64,000 nucleotides of DNA from Solibacillus sp. FSL R7-0682 (GTDB lineage: Bacteria; Bacillota; Bacilli; Bacillales_A; Planococcaceae): contig NZ_JBBOUI010000001.1 of assembly GCF_038005985.1 (NCBI RefSeq), positions 3,812,501 through 3,876,500 of the forward strand. The letters run 5' to 3'. Below the pieces are notes generated by a model that was not told the DNA's origin, did not search any database, and was given only the letters and a program-made list of their open reading frames with translations. The position numbers and the translations under genes were made by a program. How positions within the stretch are numbered: the first letter of the stretch is position 1; every line of letters begins with the position of its first letter. Below, in pieces: positions 1 to 8,581 of the stretch.

Positions 1-83
1 AGCTCCAAATCAATTCGCTCGACTTGCATGTATTAGGCACGCCGCCAGCGTTCGTCCTGAGCCAGGATCAAACTCTCCATAAA
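1..83 (-). rRNA. rrs: 16S ribosomal RNA, 5' end (partial)
   Basis: The reverse complement contains the universal 16S 5' segment GAGTTTGATCCTGGCTCAG followed by the GACGAACGCTGGCGG region. The gene runs leftward out of the window, so only about its first 83 bases are here. The mature 5' end is placed by similarity and is uncertain by a few bases. An rRNA operon next to the pdaB/kbaA/gerD cluster is the usual Bacillus arrangement. Confidence 0.97.
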
Positions 84-240
84 AGTAGTTTGAAAGCTCA
101 TTTGCTTTGCTAGCGATTCAACAATTAAGTTGAAATCTATTTTTGCTTCATTTAAGAAGCTTGTTATCATTAACGTTGCTTGTTCAGTTTTCAAGGTTCA
201 TGTTGTTTCGTTTATTGCATCACCTCTTGGCGACTCACTT

Positions 241-270
241 ATAGTAACATCGTTTTGTTATATCCGTCAA
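241..270 (-). promoter_or_regulatory. rRNA operon sigma-A promoter
   Basis: On the minus strand there is a -35 TTGACG (265-270) and a -10 TACTAT (241-246) with an 18-bp spacer. It points at the 16S gene about 155 bases downstream. The intervening leader carries the segment CCTTGAAAACTGAAC, which is typical of Bacillales rRNA leaders and spacers. The promoter lies back-to-back with the start of the pdaB-like gene. Confidence 0.8.
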
Positions 271-341
271 CACTTTTTCATAAGTTTTTTTATAGATATT
301 GTTTTTTCTGTTTAAATCCATTAGAAGGCGGGTATGCAAAT

Positions 342-986
342 ATGCTGAGAATCTTGGTATCACTGGCTTTATGTCTATTTTTAGTTTTATTCTATTTTGA
401 GGAGAAAAATTTCACTTTACCAACATTTCAAATGACTGAAACCCCTACAGTTATAACAAAAGGGACTTATGGTCACAGTCTAATCATTGAACTTAGTTAT
501 TCACACAAAGGTCTATCTGAGTGGATCACCAACCTACGTGAACCATATCCGTTATTTCTAATTGATAGTGAATGGTTAGAAAGAAGTCCTGACCTTGTAA
601 AACAATTAAAAGAAAAAAATATTCAAGTGGGTCTACTCGGATCGCCCAATGTACTTTACGAAGATGATACTCTTTTAGAGAAGCAACTTAAAGTATATGA
701 AAAAACATTCAACGAATTGCCACTCTGGTTTGCTACTGCTGATTATATAGTAGATTCTAAAATACAAAAGGTTTTACACGCAAGAGGGATTAATATAATC
801 GCCCCTTCAACTTCGTTTACTACACTTGATGGTGACTTAACAGATGGTGAATTTGTTAGTATCCCAATTCATCGAGAGCAAAACATATCTTTCGAACAAA
901 TTACACAGTATATGAATCAACATAAGTTTATTTCTATTGAGGAAAATATATTTGGCTATAAAATCAATACAAAACGCCTACCTTAA
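342..986 (+). CDS. PdaB-like protein with degenerate deacetylase motifs
   Basis: A 214-residue protein with an N-terminal hydrophobic anchor (about residues 2-18) and an extracellular domain. It occupies the position of pdaB (ybaN), the sporulation polysaccharide deacetylase of Bacillus, between kbaA and the rRNA operon. The stretch around residues 70-100 (SEWLERSPDLVKQLKEKNIQ) aligns well with the NodB-fold helix of PdaB. However, the catalytic Asp motif (TFDISW in PdaB) reads IELSYS, the metal-binding histidines are not seen, and the RPP-type loop is replaced by LWFATAD. It is therefore probably not an active deacetylase. The start at 342 follows an AGAAGGCGG ribosome site; the frame is open further upstream but that part lies in the rRNA promoter region. 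Confidence 0.7.
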   Translation: MLRILVSLALCLFLVLFYFEEKNFTLPTFQMTETPTVITKGTYGHSLIIELSYSHKGLSEWITNLREPYPLFLIDSEWLERSPDLVKQLKEKNIQVGLLGSPNVLYEDDTLLEKQLKVYEKTFNELPLWFATADYIVDSKIQKVLHARGINIIAPSTSFTTLDGDLTDGEFVSIPIHREQNISFEQITQYMNQHKFISIEENIFGYKINTKRLP

Positions 987-1098
987 AACTAAAACTATTA
1001 ATAGTTTTTATCGATTGCTGTAGACCAAAAAATAGTTGTGGAAATAAAAAGGATTCAATTAAGGTTAGATTCATATAAAAATTAATGAATAGTATTTT

Positions 1099-1135
1099 AA
1101 AAAAGCATGGGGAAATTGATTTCCACATGCTTTTT
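1099..1135. terminator. bidirectional terminator between pdaB-like gene and kbaA
   Basis: An inverted repeat AAAAAGCATG(G)GGAAA / TTTCC(A)CATGCTTTTT lies in the gap between two converging genes. A-rich and T-rich flanks let it serve both directions. Confidence 0.8.
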
Positions 1136-1174
1136 GATTGCTTAAGAAATTTAAAAGAGAATAAATACTTTTTT

Positions 1175-1855
1175 TTATGCTTTCGCCGTTTTTGTCGTTT
1201 CTTTACGTGCTTTGCGACGCTCTTCTAAGTTTTTTCGATCAATTTCTGATTGTGAGTTGTACTTTGGCAACATTAATATTTGATATGCATTGACTGCTAC
1301 AAGTGGGAATAATAATAATGCGACATACACATCGATATTTTCTTGACGTCCCATTAACGCAATAATCCATTCTAATGATGTGACTACAATCATAAAGAAC
1401 ACTGTTGAAATTAAAACATGAGGTTTTTGCGTCATTTTCACTTTTTTTAATGCTGTTGCAAAGGCAGCACCAATTAATACAATTAATAGAAATCCATAAA
1501 TAAACCAATCACTTGCTGTATTTGCGCCTGGAGCAAATCGGAAAATAATAATATCAACCAAAACAATTATTATTAATAAAATTTGCACCCAGTTCCACAG
1601 CGTTAACGATCTAAATACATTCACACCTACTTGATGCAATGTTAAGTAAGCAAAAAAGCCGGCTTGAGCCATTACACTCATTGTAATCCCTAATACTATA
1701 TTCCATACAACCGCAGCTAGAAATTCTACAAATTCACCATTCACTAAATACGGTTGGTAGAAGTCCCAACGTATAATTAACGATGCAACTGCATTTACTA
1801 TACCGCCAATTAATAAAGCCCAAAAAGCAAATTTAACCCAGTTTCGTATCGTCAC
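1175..1855 (-). CDS. kbaA: KinB-signalling pathway activation protein KbaA
   Basis: A 226-residue integral membrane protein with about six hydrophobic segments, no soluble domain of note and a basic C-terminal tail (ERRKARKE). In B. subtilis KbaA is needed for activity of the sporulation kinase KinB that feeds the phosphorelay. Identification rests on sequence character plus the conserved order gerD-kbaA-pdaB-rrn. It is divergent from gerD, with a 145-bp gap that must carry both promoters. It is slightly longer than the B. subtilis protein because of the charged C-terminal tail. Confidence 0.85.
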   Translation of the reverse strand: MTIRNWVKFAFWALLIGGIVNAVASLIIRWDFYQPYLVNGEFVEFLAAVVWNIVLGITMSVMAQAGFFAYLTLHQVGVNVFRSLTLWNWVQILLIIIVLVDIIIFRFAPGANTASDWFIYGFLLIVLIGAAFATALKKVKMTQKPHVLISTVFFMIVVTSLEWIIALMGRQENIDVYVALLLFPLVAVNAYQILMLPKYNSQSEIDRKNLEERRKARKETTKTAKA

Positions 1856-2000
1856 GACATTACTTCCTCCACTTTTTTAATATACTTGTATATTTTAACA
1901 AGTGAAAGCAAAAAAAGCGACAGAGGAAGTGACTGGTTACATAGAATTTGTAGAATTGTGAACAATAATTGAAAGACTGAAGATAGAAAGGAGTGATACA

Positions 2001-2606
2001 ATGGCACGACGTTTTTTATTGCTACCCTTTTTCCTCTTATTACTTGCTGGCTGTGGCGATGCAAAATCAACTACCCTTTCTTATGAAGAAGTAAAAAAGA
2101 TTATGGTCGATGCGGTTCAGACTGAAGAGGGAAAAAAAGCAATCCGTCAGTTGTTTGAAGAAAAAAGTTTTCGTGAGTTACTCGTGTTAGATACAGAAGA
2201 AGTAAAAAAGGCGACTGAAGAAACATTGCTTTCAAAAGAAGCGAATGAATTTTGGATTAAAACATTCGAAGATCCTAAATTCAAGGAGTCCTTCGCGAAA
2301 AGCATGAAGAAGCAACAGCAAGATTTAATGAAAGATTTAATGGCTGATGCATCTTATCAAGAAGATTTAATATCCTTCTTCAGCCAGCCGGATATGCAAA
2401 AGCAGCTTGAAACGATTTTAAAAGGAACAACTATGCGGAAAGAAATCGAAAAAGTGGTAATGGAGACAATTGATAATCCACTACTTCAAACAAAATGGCA
2501 AGAATTAATTAAAAAGAGTGGAGAAGCCGCTTCTTCTGATAAAGGATCTGGAGGTAGTGGTGGAGAAAGCGGAGGTTCAAAAGGAGGAAACAGTAGCTCA
2601 GAATAA
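2001..2606 (+). CDS. gerD: spore germination lipoprotein GerD
   Basis: A 201-residue protein with a lipoprotein signal peptide (LLAGC, lipid-modified Cys about residue 18), a helical body rich in Lys and Glu, and a low-complexity Gly/Ser tail. GerD sits in the spore inner membrane, where it organises germinant receptors into the germinosome and speeds nutrient germination. The start follows GAAAGGAGTGAT. It faces salA across a 44-bp gap with a shared terminator and is divergent from kbaA, as in Bacillus. In the known system expression is forespore specific; the promoter was not resolved here. Confidence 0.93.
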   Translation: MARRFLLLPFFLLLLAGCGDAKSTTLSYEEVKKIMVDAVQTEEGKKAIRQLFEEKSFRELLVLDTEEVKKATEETLLSKEANEFWIKTFEDPKFKESFAKSMKKQQQDLMKDLMADASYQEDLISFFSQPDMQKQLETILKGTTMRKEIEKVVMETIDNPLLQTKWQELIKKSGEAASSDKGSGGSGGESGGSKGGNSSSE

Positions 2607-2651
2607 AAAAATAACCAGCTGCTTATTTTTAAAGCAACTGGTTATTTTTAT
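2606..2651. terminator. bidirectional terminator gerD / salA
   Basis: The inverted repeat AAATAACCAG...CTGGTTATTT has stretches of A and T on its two sides and fills the 44-bp space between the converging gerD and salA genes, so it can end both transcripts. Confidence 0.88.
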
Positions 2652-3706
2652 TATTTATTTAGCTGTGCAATAATTTCTTCAGCAATTTGTAAATATATTT
2701 TACCTGTTGGGTGATCAGCTGCATAAATAGATGGTGCGAAATCTTCTTCTGTCCAGTCTGGCTGACCTAGTGGAATTTGTCCTAATAATTTTGTACGTAA
2801 TTCCTCAGCTAATTTTGGACCGCCACCTTGGCCGAACACATACTCTTTTTCACCAGTTTTATTTTCGTACCACGCCATATTTTCAATAACACCTAGAATG
2901 TCATGATTTGTTTGTAATGCCATCGCACCTGCACGTGCTGCAACAAATGCTGCCGTTGGGTGCGGTGTTGTTACGACGATTTCTTTTGATGACGGAAGCA
3001 TTTGGTGAATATCAAGTGCCACGTCCCCTGTGCCTGGTGGTAAGTCTAATAATAAGTAATCTAATTCGCCCCACTCTACATCACGGAAGAATTGATCTAA
3101 TACTTTCCCAAGCATTGGACCACGCCATACAATTGGCGCATTGTTTTCAACGAAGAAGCCCATTGAAATCACTTTTACGCCTAAACGATCTACTGGATAA
3201 ATGCGGTCTTCTTTTACGACTGGCATTTCTGTTACACCCATCATATCTGGTACACTAAAGCCGTAAATATCTGCATCAATTAATCCAACTTTTTTCCCTA
3301 GACGAGCTAATGCTACTGCCATGTTAACTGAAACCGTTGATTTACCAACGCCACCTTTACCTGATGCAATAGAAATAAATTGCACGCTTGATAATGGTGA
3401 TAAAATATCTTGAGCTTCCGCTTCTGTTGCTTGTCCACGGAAAGCTTGTAATGCCTCTTGAGATAATTCTTCAAAGCGAATTCCGACTGAAGCCGCGCCG
3501 TTTTCTTTAAGCACTTCAACAATTTTCATTTGAAGTGTCATTTGCTCTGGTGTATTTGTTTTTGCTATTGCTATGCGTACACTGACATGCCCTTTTTCTT
3601 CTTTAATTGAAACATTAGTTATTCCGTTTGTTTCTGCCAATGGTTTATGTAAAAACGGATCCTGTAATTGACCTACTAGTTCTCGGACTTGTTGTTCATT
3701 TATCAC
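2651..3706 (-). CDS. salA: Mrp/NBP35 family P-loop ATPase SalA (iron-sulfur carrier type)
   Basis: A 351-residue protein with an N-terminal DUF59/MIP18-like domain (about residues 1-90) and a C-terminal P-loop NTPase with a deviant Walker A motif GKGGVGKST. It is the Mrp/ApbC family, linked to Fe-S cluster carriage; in B. subtilis SalA also affects transcription of the AprE protease pathway. I chose GTG at 3706 because AGGGGAGTG lies 6-7 bases upstream and the protein then begins like SalA (INEQQVRELVG); a longer in-frame ATG at 3736 has no such site. It lies downstream of cwlD, as in Bacillus. Confidence 0.92.
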   Translation of the reverse strand: MINEQQVRELVGQLQDPFLHKPLAETNGITNVSIKEEKGHVSVRIAIAKTNTPEQMTLQMKIVEVLKENGAASVGIRFEELSQEALQAFRGQATEAEAQDILSPLSSVQFISIASGKGGVGKSTVSVNMAVALARLGKKVGLIDADIYGFSVPDMMGVTEMPVVKEDRIYPVDRLGVKVISMGFFVENNAPIVWRGPMLGKVLDQFFRDVEWGELDYLLLDLPPGTGDVALDIHQMLPSSKEIVVTTPHPTAAFVAARAGAMALQTNHDILGVIENMAWYENKTGEKEYVFGQGGGPKLAEELRTKLLGQIPLGQPDWTEEDFAPSIYAADHPTGKIYLQIAEEIIAQLNK

Positions 3707-3778
3707 ATCAAACACTCCCCTAAATGAAATTTCCAATGTTAGTATATCATAATCGCATCGTATTACTATGAATGTTGC

Positions 3779-4501
3779 CTAATCAATTTTCACATTAATA
3801 TAATTTTCAATGCCACGTGCTATAGCAAACGCCATTTTATCTTGATAGCTCTCTGTTGCGAGTAATTGTCGCTCTTCTTCATTACTAATAAAGCCTGTCT
3901 CTACTAATACTGCTGGCATATCTACCTTCTTTAGTAAGTACACTTGCTTAATCGATAATGCCTCACGATCTGTGTTTTCTAATGTTTCTCGGATGGAGTT
4001 TTGGACAGCTCTTGCTAAAACCTCCCCATTCGGGTGACCGTCTTTATGGTAAAACACTTGAGCTCCCCGCCACTTACTATTTGGTATAGCGTTCGCATGA
4101 ATTGTCACAAATAAATCGGGCTCATGCTTAACTACAAGTGATTCGCGCAAGAAAATATCTTGCTTTTTGCGTTCACGATTGGTTGGGAACTGTTCACTTG
4201 GGGCATGTTCACTTATTACATCCCCATCCGTTGAACGCGTTAAAATGACTTCCGCACCTAAGCGCGTCAGCTGACGTTCTACTTTTTTTGTTATAGCAAG
4301 TGTGATTTCCTTTTCAATGATATCCCCGTTAGAGGCACCACCATCTAACCCTCCATGCCCTGCATCCAAAACGATTTTTACCCCACCTAATGGCTCTGGT
4401 AAAAAGAATCGTTTATCTGATGCGCTCGTTTCATAAACAACAACTAACATTGAACATAAGATTACAAATGCTAATGCAAGCCAACGCCTCAAAAATACCA
4501 C
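3779..4501 (-). CDS. cwlD: germination-specific N-acetylmuramoyl-L-alanine amidase CwlD
   Basis: A 240-residue Amidase_3 enzyme with an N-terminal signal/anchor segment. Zinc ligands are visible in DAGHGG (His), IIEKE (Glu) and TIHANA (His), and the catalytic Glu lies in LVETGF. CwlD strips peptide side chains from muramic acid so that muramic-delta-lactam can form in the spore cortex, the mark read by germination lytic enzymes. The length matches the B. subtilis protein and its position upstream of salA is conserved. Confidence 0.95.
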   Translation of the reverse strand: MVFLRRWLALAFVILCSMLVVVYETSASDKRFFLPEPLGGVKIVLDAGHGGLDGGASNGDIIEKEITLAITKKVERQLTRLGAEVILTRSTDGDVISEHAPSEQFPTNRERKKQDIFLRESLVVKHEPDLFVTIHANAIPNSKWRGAQVFYHKDGHPNGEVLARAVQNSIRETLENTDREALSIKQVYLLKKVDMPAVLVETGFISNEEERQLLATESYQDKMAFAIARGIENYINVKID

Positions 4502-4549
4502 CGCCCTTTTTGCCTACTATACGCAAATGGTCGATGGTTTATTCACAAA

Positions 4550-6355
4550 CTAGGACATTAGCTGACGTTGTAATGTCGCATAAAACCCATCTTCTCTCAT
4601 TAAACTCTCATGATTTCCTTGTTCTAAAATTTGACCATCTTTTATAACGAGAATTTGGTCAGCATTTTCGATCGTCTTTAAACGATGAGCAATGACGAAA
4701 CTTGTACGTCCCTTCATAAGATTGTTTAAACCTTTTTGAATGTGTACCTCTGTCATTGTATCTACACTTGATGTTGCTTCATCTAAGATTAAAATATCCG
4801 GATCCTCCAAAATAGCGCGAGCAATCGCGATTAACTGACGCTGACCTTGACTTAAGTTCAAGCCACCACTTTTTAGCACCGTATCGTATTGTTCAGGTAA
4901 ATATTTTATGAAGTTATGAGCATAGGCAATTTTTGCCGCCTGTTCTACTTCCTCATCTGTCGCACTTAGTTTACCAAACCGAATATTTTCACGAACCGTT
5001 CCTGAAAAGAGATACGTATCCTGAAGCACAACCCCGACATGATCACGAACGCTAGCCATTTTATACTGCTCTATTGGTTCGCCATCAAGCAAAATGCGTC
5101 CCCCAGTTGTATCATAGAAACGGGTCAATAGCTGAATGATCGTCGTCTTGCCAGAGCCTGTTGGGCCAACAATCGCAATCGTTTCCCCAGCTTTTGCATG
5201 GAAATCAATGCCACGTAAAATAGGTTTTCCTGCTTCATAAGAAAATTCAACCTGTTCAAATACTACATCCCCGACAAACTTCTCCTTTGTTTTTGCATTT
5301 GCGACATCAGCCACTTCCTGCGCCTCATCTAATATTTCAAAAACACGTTCTGAACCTGCGACTGCTGATTGAAATGTATTTAGCAAGTTCGATAATTGAT
5401 TTATTGGTCTGAAAAACTGACGCGTATATGTTACAAACGACGCAATAACCCCAATGGATAACCCACTCGTAACGGCCATTATGGCACCAACCCCAATGAC
5501 TAAACTTAAGCCTAAGTTATTCATAAAGTTATTGATTGGGCCCATAAAGCCTGAAATAATATCCGCGCGCATCGCAGAACTTCGTAGTTTTTCATTTGCT
5601 ACCTTAAATTCCGACAATGTCTTTTTCTCTTTCCCAAACAACGTAATAATATCTGCATTGGAAATTGTTTCTTCAATATAGCCATTTAAATTGCCTAAAT
5701 CACGTTGACGTGCTTTATAGTTCACACTGCTTCGTTTAATAATTTGTTTTGTCGCCCAAACAATTAACGGAATGATAATTAGTGTCACAAGGGCTAAGCG
5801 CCAATCTAAATAAAATAGTGCAAACGCTGTTCCTACTATTGTTAATGATGACGAAACAATCTGAATGACACTTTGTGACAGCGCTGCATTTAAGTTTTCT
5901 ATATCATTCGTCATGCGGCTCATTAAATCGCCTTGCTGCTTTTTATCAAAAAAGGCTAGCGGTAATGACTGATACTGCTCAAATAACTGCTGGCGTAAAC
6001 GACGAATCGTCTTTTGTGAAACACGAATCATGATAAATGTTTGGACCCACGTTAAGATGGATGAAACGCTATATACACCAGCTAAAAGAAGTGACATACG
6101 AATTGCACCAGAAACATCGAACTTCACAATGTAATCATCAATTGTTTTCCCGATTAAAAATGGACCCACTAAACTAAGAATTGTGCTAATGATAACAAAA
6201 ATGACAACACTTATTAGTTCTATTCGCTGAACACGTAAATAACTCCATATACGCAATAGTGTTTCTTTTTGGTTTTTTGGCTTCACGATTGGCCCTGAAA
6301 ATCTCCCACCTGGATGACCCATTGGTGGACGAGGCCCTCCTTGTTGCTTATTCAC
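4550..6355 (-). CDS. heterodimeric ABC exporter subunit, consensus NBD (YfiC-like)
   Basis: A 601-residue half-transporter: a Pro/Gly-rich N-terminal tail, six membrane helices of a type IV ABC exporter domain (about 35-320), then a nucleotide-binding domain with Walker A GPTGSGKTT, signature LSQGQRQ, Walker B ILILDEAT with an intact catalytic Glu, and the H-loop AHRL. It resembles B. subtilis YfiC and Thermotoga TM288, the catalytically competent half of heterodimeric drug or lipid exporters. It overlaps the upstream partner gene by 8 bp, so the two are surely co-translated. Substrate unknown; multidrug export is the family-based guess. Confidence 0.88.
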   Translation of the reverse strand: MNKQQGGPRPPMGHPGGRFSGPIVKPKNQKETLLRIWSYLRVQRIELISVVIFVIISTILSLVGPFLIGKTIDDYIVKFDVSGAIRMSLLLAGVYSVSSILTWVQTFIMIRVSQKTIRRLRQQLFEQYQSLPLAFFDKKQQGDLMSRMTNDIENLNAALSQSVIQIVSSSLTIVGTAFALFYLDWRLALVTLIIIPLIVWATKQIIKRSSVNYKARQRDLGNLNGYIEETISNADIITLFGKEKKTLSEFKVANEKLRSSAMRADIISGFMGPINNFMNNLGLSLVIGVGAIMAVTSGLSIGVIASFVTYTRQFFRPINQLSNLLNTFQSAVAGSERVFEILDEAQEVADVANAKTKEKFVGDVVFEQVEFSYEAGKPILRGIDFHAKAGETIAIVGPTGSGKTTIIQLLTRFYDTTGGRILLDGEPIEQYKMASVRDHVGVVLQDTYLFSGTVRENIRFGKLSATDEEVEQAAKIAYAHNFIKYLPEQYDTVLKSGGLNLSQGQRQLIAIARAILEDPDILILDEATSSVDTMTEVHIQKGLNNLMKGRTSFVIAHRLKTIENADQILVIKDGQILEQGNHESLMREDGFYATLQRQLMS

Positions 6356-8087
6356 TTAGGGTCACCCCTTTTTCCGCCTGTGTCTTTGCCATCTCTTCAT
6401 ATAAAGGGCTTATTTTCAATAATTGCTTATGCGTCCCCTTCGCAACAATTTCTCCATCATCCATGACGAATATTTGATCTGCATGGCGAATAGAAGAAAT
6501 TTTGGAGGAAACGATGAATTTTGTCACATGCCCAAACTGAGTTTGAATAGCTTCTTGAATATTTTTTTCAGATATACTATCAACCGCGCTCGTTACATCA
6601 TCTAAAACTAATATACTTGGTTTACGAACAAAGGCACGCGCCATTGCAAGTCGCTGCTTTTGACCACCTGATAAATTCGTTGCGCCCTGTGTTAGCTCAT
6701 GCTCAACACCACTAGGTAACTTTTCGACAAACTCCGATGCACTTGCTGCTTGTAATGCTTCTAGTAACTGTACTTTAGATGCTTCATCTTGTCCGTAACG
6801 AATATTTTCTGCAATCGTTTTTGAAAAAAGTGTCGCCTTTTGTGGGGCAAAACCAATTGCCTGTCGTAATTGCTCTAAATCATATTGTTGAACAGGATTA
6901 CCATCAATTTTCACTATGCCCTCATCTACTTCAAATAATCTTGGAAGCATTTTTACTAATGTTGACTTCCCACTACCAGTCATCCCAATAATGCCAATCG
7001 TTTCTCCTGCATTTACATGGAAGCTAATATTTTTTAAAACTGGTTCTGTGCCTTTTATATAAGAAAAGCTCACATTTTCAAAGGTAACACTGCCCAGAAT
7101 AGCATTCTGCACGGGTCCTTCTGGATTTTTTACGTCCGTTGTTTCCTCTAACACCTCGACAATCCGTCCAGCACTTGGAACCGCCCGCGCAAGCTGGACA
7201 AGTACCATAGACGAACTCATAAGCCCTTGCATAACCATCATTAAATAGTTTATAAAAGCTAAAATAACCCCGACTTGAAGCGTGTTATTTTCCACTTTAA
7301 TCGCACCTAACCATAATGCCGCTACAATGCCCAAATTTACAACGAACATCGTAAGCGGTGCTAATACGCCAATAATTTGATCTGCTGTCATACTACGCTT
7401 CATTAATTGCGTATTCACATCTGCAAATTGATCAATTTGATGGTTTTTACGATTATATGCTTTAATGACCCGAATACCGGCTAAGTTCTCCTGTACCTTT
7501 GTATTTACTTGATCTACAACGCGCTGTACTTTATGAAATAACTTACCAGATAATGCAGTGAAGTAATACATACAAAATGCCAATATCGGTACAACTACTA
7601 ATAAAATCGGAAATAGTTCACGAGCTGTAATAAATACAATGACTACCGCGCCAATAAACATCATCGGTCCACGCACGAAAATCTTCAGTAGCATCGTTAA
7701 GGCACGCTGTAGCATTTCCATATCACTCGTTAAGTTAGTTACTAATTTTCCTAACGTAAATTTATCTTTACTACTATTCGAAAAATACGTAATCGTCGCA
7801 TATAAATCTTGGCGCAAATCAGTCGCAAAATTGACCGCTGTACGTGATGCATAAATCGAACAGCCAATACCACCTATTAACCCAATAAGCGATGTCACCA
7901 GCATTAGCCCAAACATTTGCACGATATATGTCGTATCACTTTTCGCAATCCCATCATCAATAATGTGCTGTAAAATCGTCGGTTGCAATAAATCCATACT
8001 CACTTCAATGACCATCATGACCGGTGCAATAATAGCAAATAAAAGATACGGTTTAATATACTTAGATAATTTCCAAACGGCATGCAT
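6348..8087 (-). CDS. heterodimeric ABC exporter subunit, degenerate NBD (YfiB-like)
   Basis: A 579-residue half-transporter with six N-terminal membrane helices and a C-terminal NBD: Walker A GMTGSGKST, signature LSGGQKQR, Walker B ILVLDDVT. The usual catalytic Glu after Walker B is Asp, and the switch His is replaced (IVSSKIS where AHR is usual). This is the hallmark of the non-catalytic site of asymmetric exporters such as TM287/TM288, BmrC/BmrD and YfiB/YfiC. Its ATP site should bind but not efficiently hydrolyse ATP, with turnover at the site formed with the partner. First transporter gene of the operon, 36 bp after the small gene. Confidence 0.88.
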   Translation of the reverse strand: MHAVWKLSKYIKPYLLFAIIAPVMMVIEVSMDLLQPTILQHIIDDGIAKSDTTYIVQMFGLMLVTSLIGLIGGIGCSIYASRTAVNFATDLRQDLYATITYFSNSSKDKFTLGKLVTNLTSDMEMLQRALTMLLKIFVRGPMMFIGAVVIVFITARELFPILLVVVPILAFCMYYFTALSGKLFHKVQRVVDQVNTKVQENLAGIRVIKAYNRKNHQIDQFADVNTQLMKRSMTADQIIGVLAPLTMFVVNLGIVAALWLGAIKVENNTLQVGVILAFINYLMMVMQGLMSSSMVLVQLARAVPSAGRIVEVLEETTDVKNPEGPVQNAILGSVTFENVSFSYIKGTEPVLKNISFHVNAGETIGIIGMTGSGKSTLVKMLPRLFEVDEGIVKIDGNPVQQYDLEQLRQAIGFAPQKATLFSKTIAENIRYGQDEASKVQLLEALQAASASEFVEKLPSGVEHELTQGATNLSGGQKQRLAMARAFVRKPSILVLDDVTSAVDSISEKNIQEAIQTQFGHVTKFIVSSKISSIRHADQIFVMDDGEIVAKGTHKQLLKISPLYEEMAKTQAEKGVTLSE

Positions 8088-8122
8088 CTTGAAAATTCAC
8101 TTCCTCACTCTACTGGAGCTAA

Positions 8123-8404
8123 TTAGGCTTCCTCTGTTTCTTCTAATAATTCATCTAACTGAAATAATTCGACAAATTCATTCATTATTGCTTCCGTAGC
8201 CTTTAATTCCCCTGCAATGACGGGATGAATCGACTGTAGCTCGGTCGCCTCTAACTGACTTTTTAACGTTTCACGCTTTGTAACAAGCTGACGATAAAAA
8301 TCGAGAGCACGACCACGACGAAATGTTTGCGCCCCTCTTCTCCCTCTTTCATTATGCCCCTTTTCCTCTCTATTGAGAGGTCTTCCTCGTCCTTCACGTC
8401 TCAT
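8123..8404 (-). CDS. small conserved protein of the ABC exporter operon
   Basis: A 93-residue protein with a very basic, Arg/Gly-rich N-terminal third (MRREGRGRPLNREE) and a helical, Glu/Leu-rich C-terminal part that looks like a coiled coil. I do not recognise a named family. It is the promoter-proximal gene of the exporter operon, so it may be a regulator or accessory factor of the transporter; this is inference. I place the start at ATG 8404 after GTGGAGGAG; the frame is open to 8458, but that extension runs through palindromes that look like an operator. Confidence 0.65.
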   Translation of the reverse strand: MRREGRGRPLNREEKGHNERGRRGAQTFRRGRALDFYRQLVTKRETLKSQLEATELQSIHPVIAGELKATEAIMNEFVELFQLDELLEETEEA

Positions 8405-8432
8405 AATATTGTTTACTCCTCCACACATTTGA

Positions 8433-8460
8433 ATACAATTGTATACTTTTGTATACAAAA
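8433..8460. promoter_or_regulatory. tandem palindromes, probable operator of the exporter operon
   Basis: Two perfect palindromes lie side by side: ATACAATTGTAT (8433-8444) and TTTTGTATACAAAA (8447-8460). Together they give two GTATAC cores 10 bp apart. On the minus strand they coincide with a possible -35 (TTGTAT) and 17-bp spacer ending at TATTCA. GTATAC cores recall GntR-family operators, but no such regulator is encoded beside the operon. Confidence 0.6.
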
Positions 8461-8581
8461 ATGCGAGAAGAAATTAGTAAAATGTAAATAAAATCCTTCA
8501 ATTGTAAAGACGCTTTTCCTTGTGCTTTTCTATAAAAAGTCGATACTATAAAAAAAACAGCGAAAGTAAAAGGAGCTTTAA

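Noticed and set aside
130-315. 61-codon open frame on the plus strand next to the 16S gene
   Set aside because: It lies antisense to the rRNA leader and promoter, has no ribosome site and no protein-like composition.
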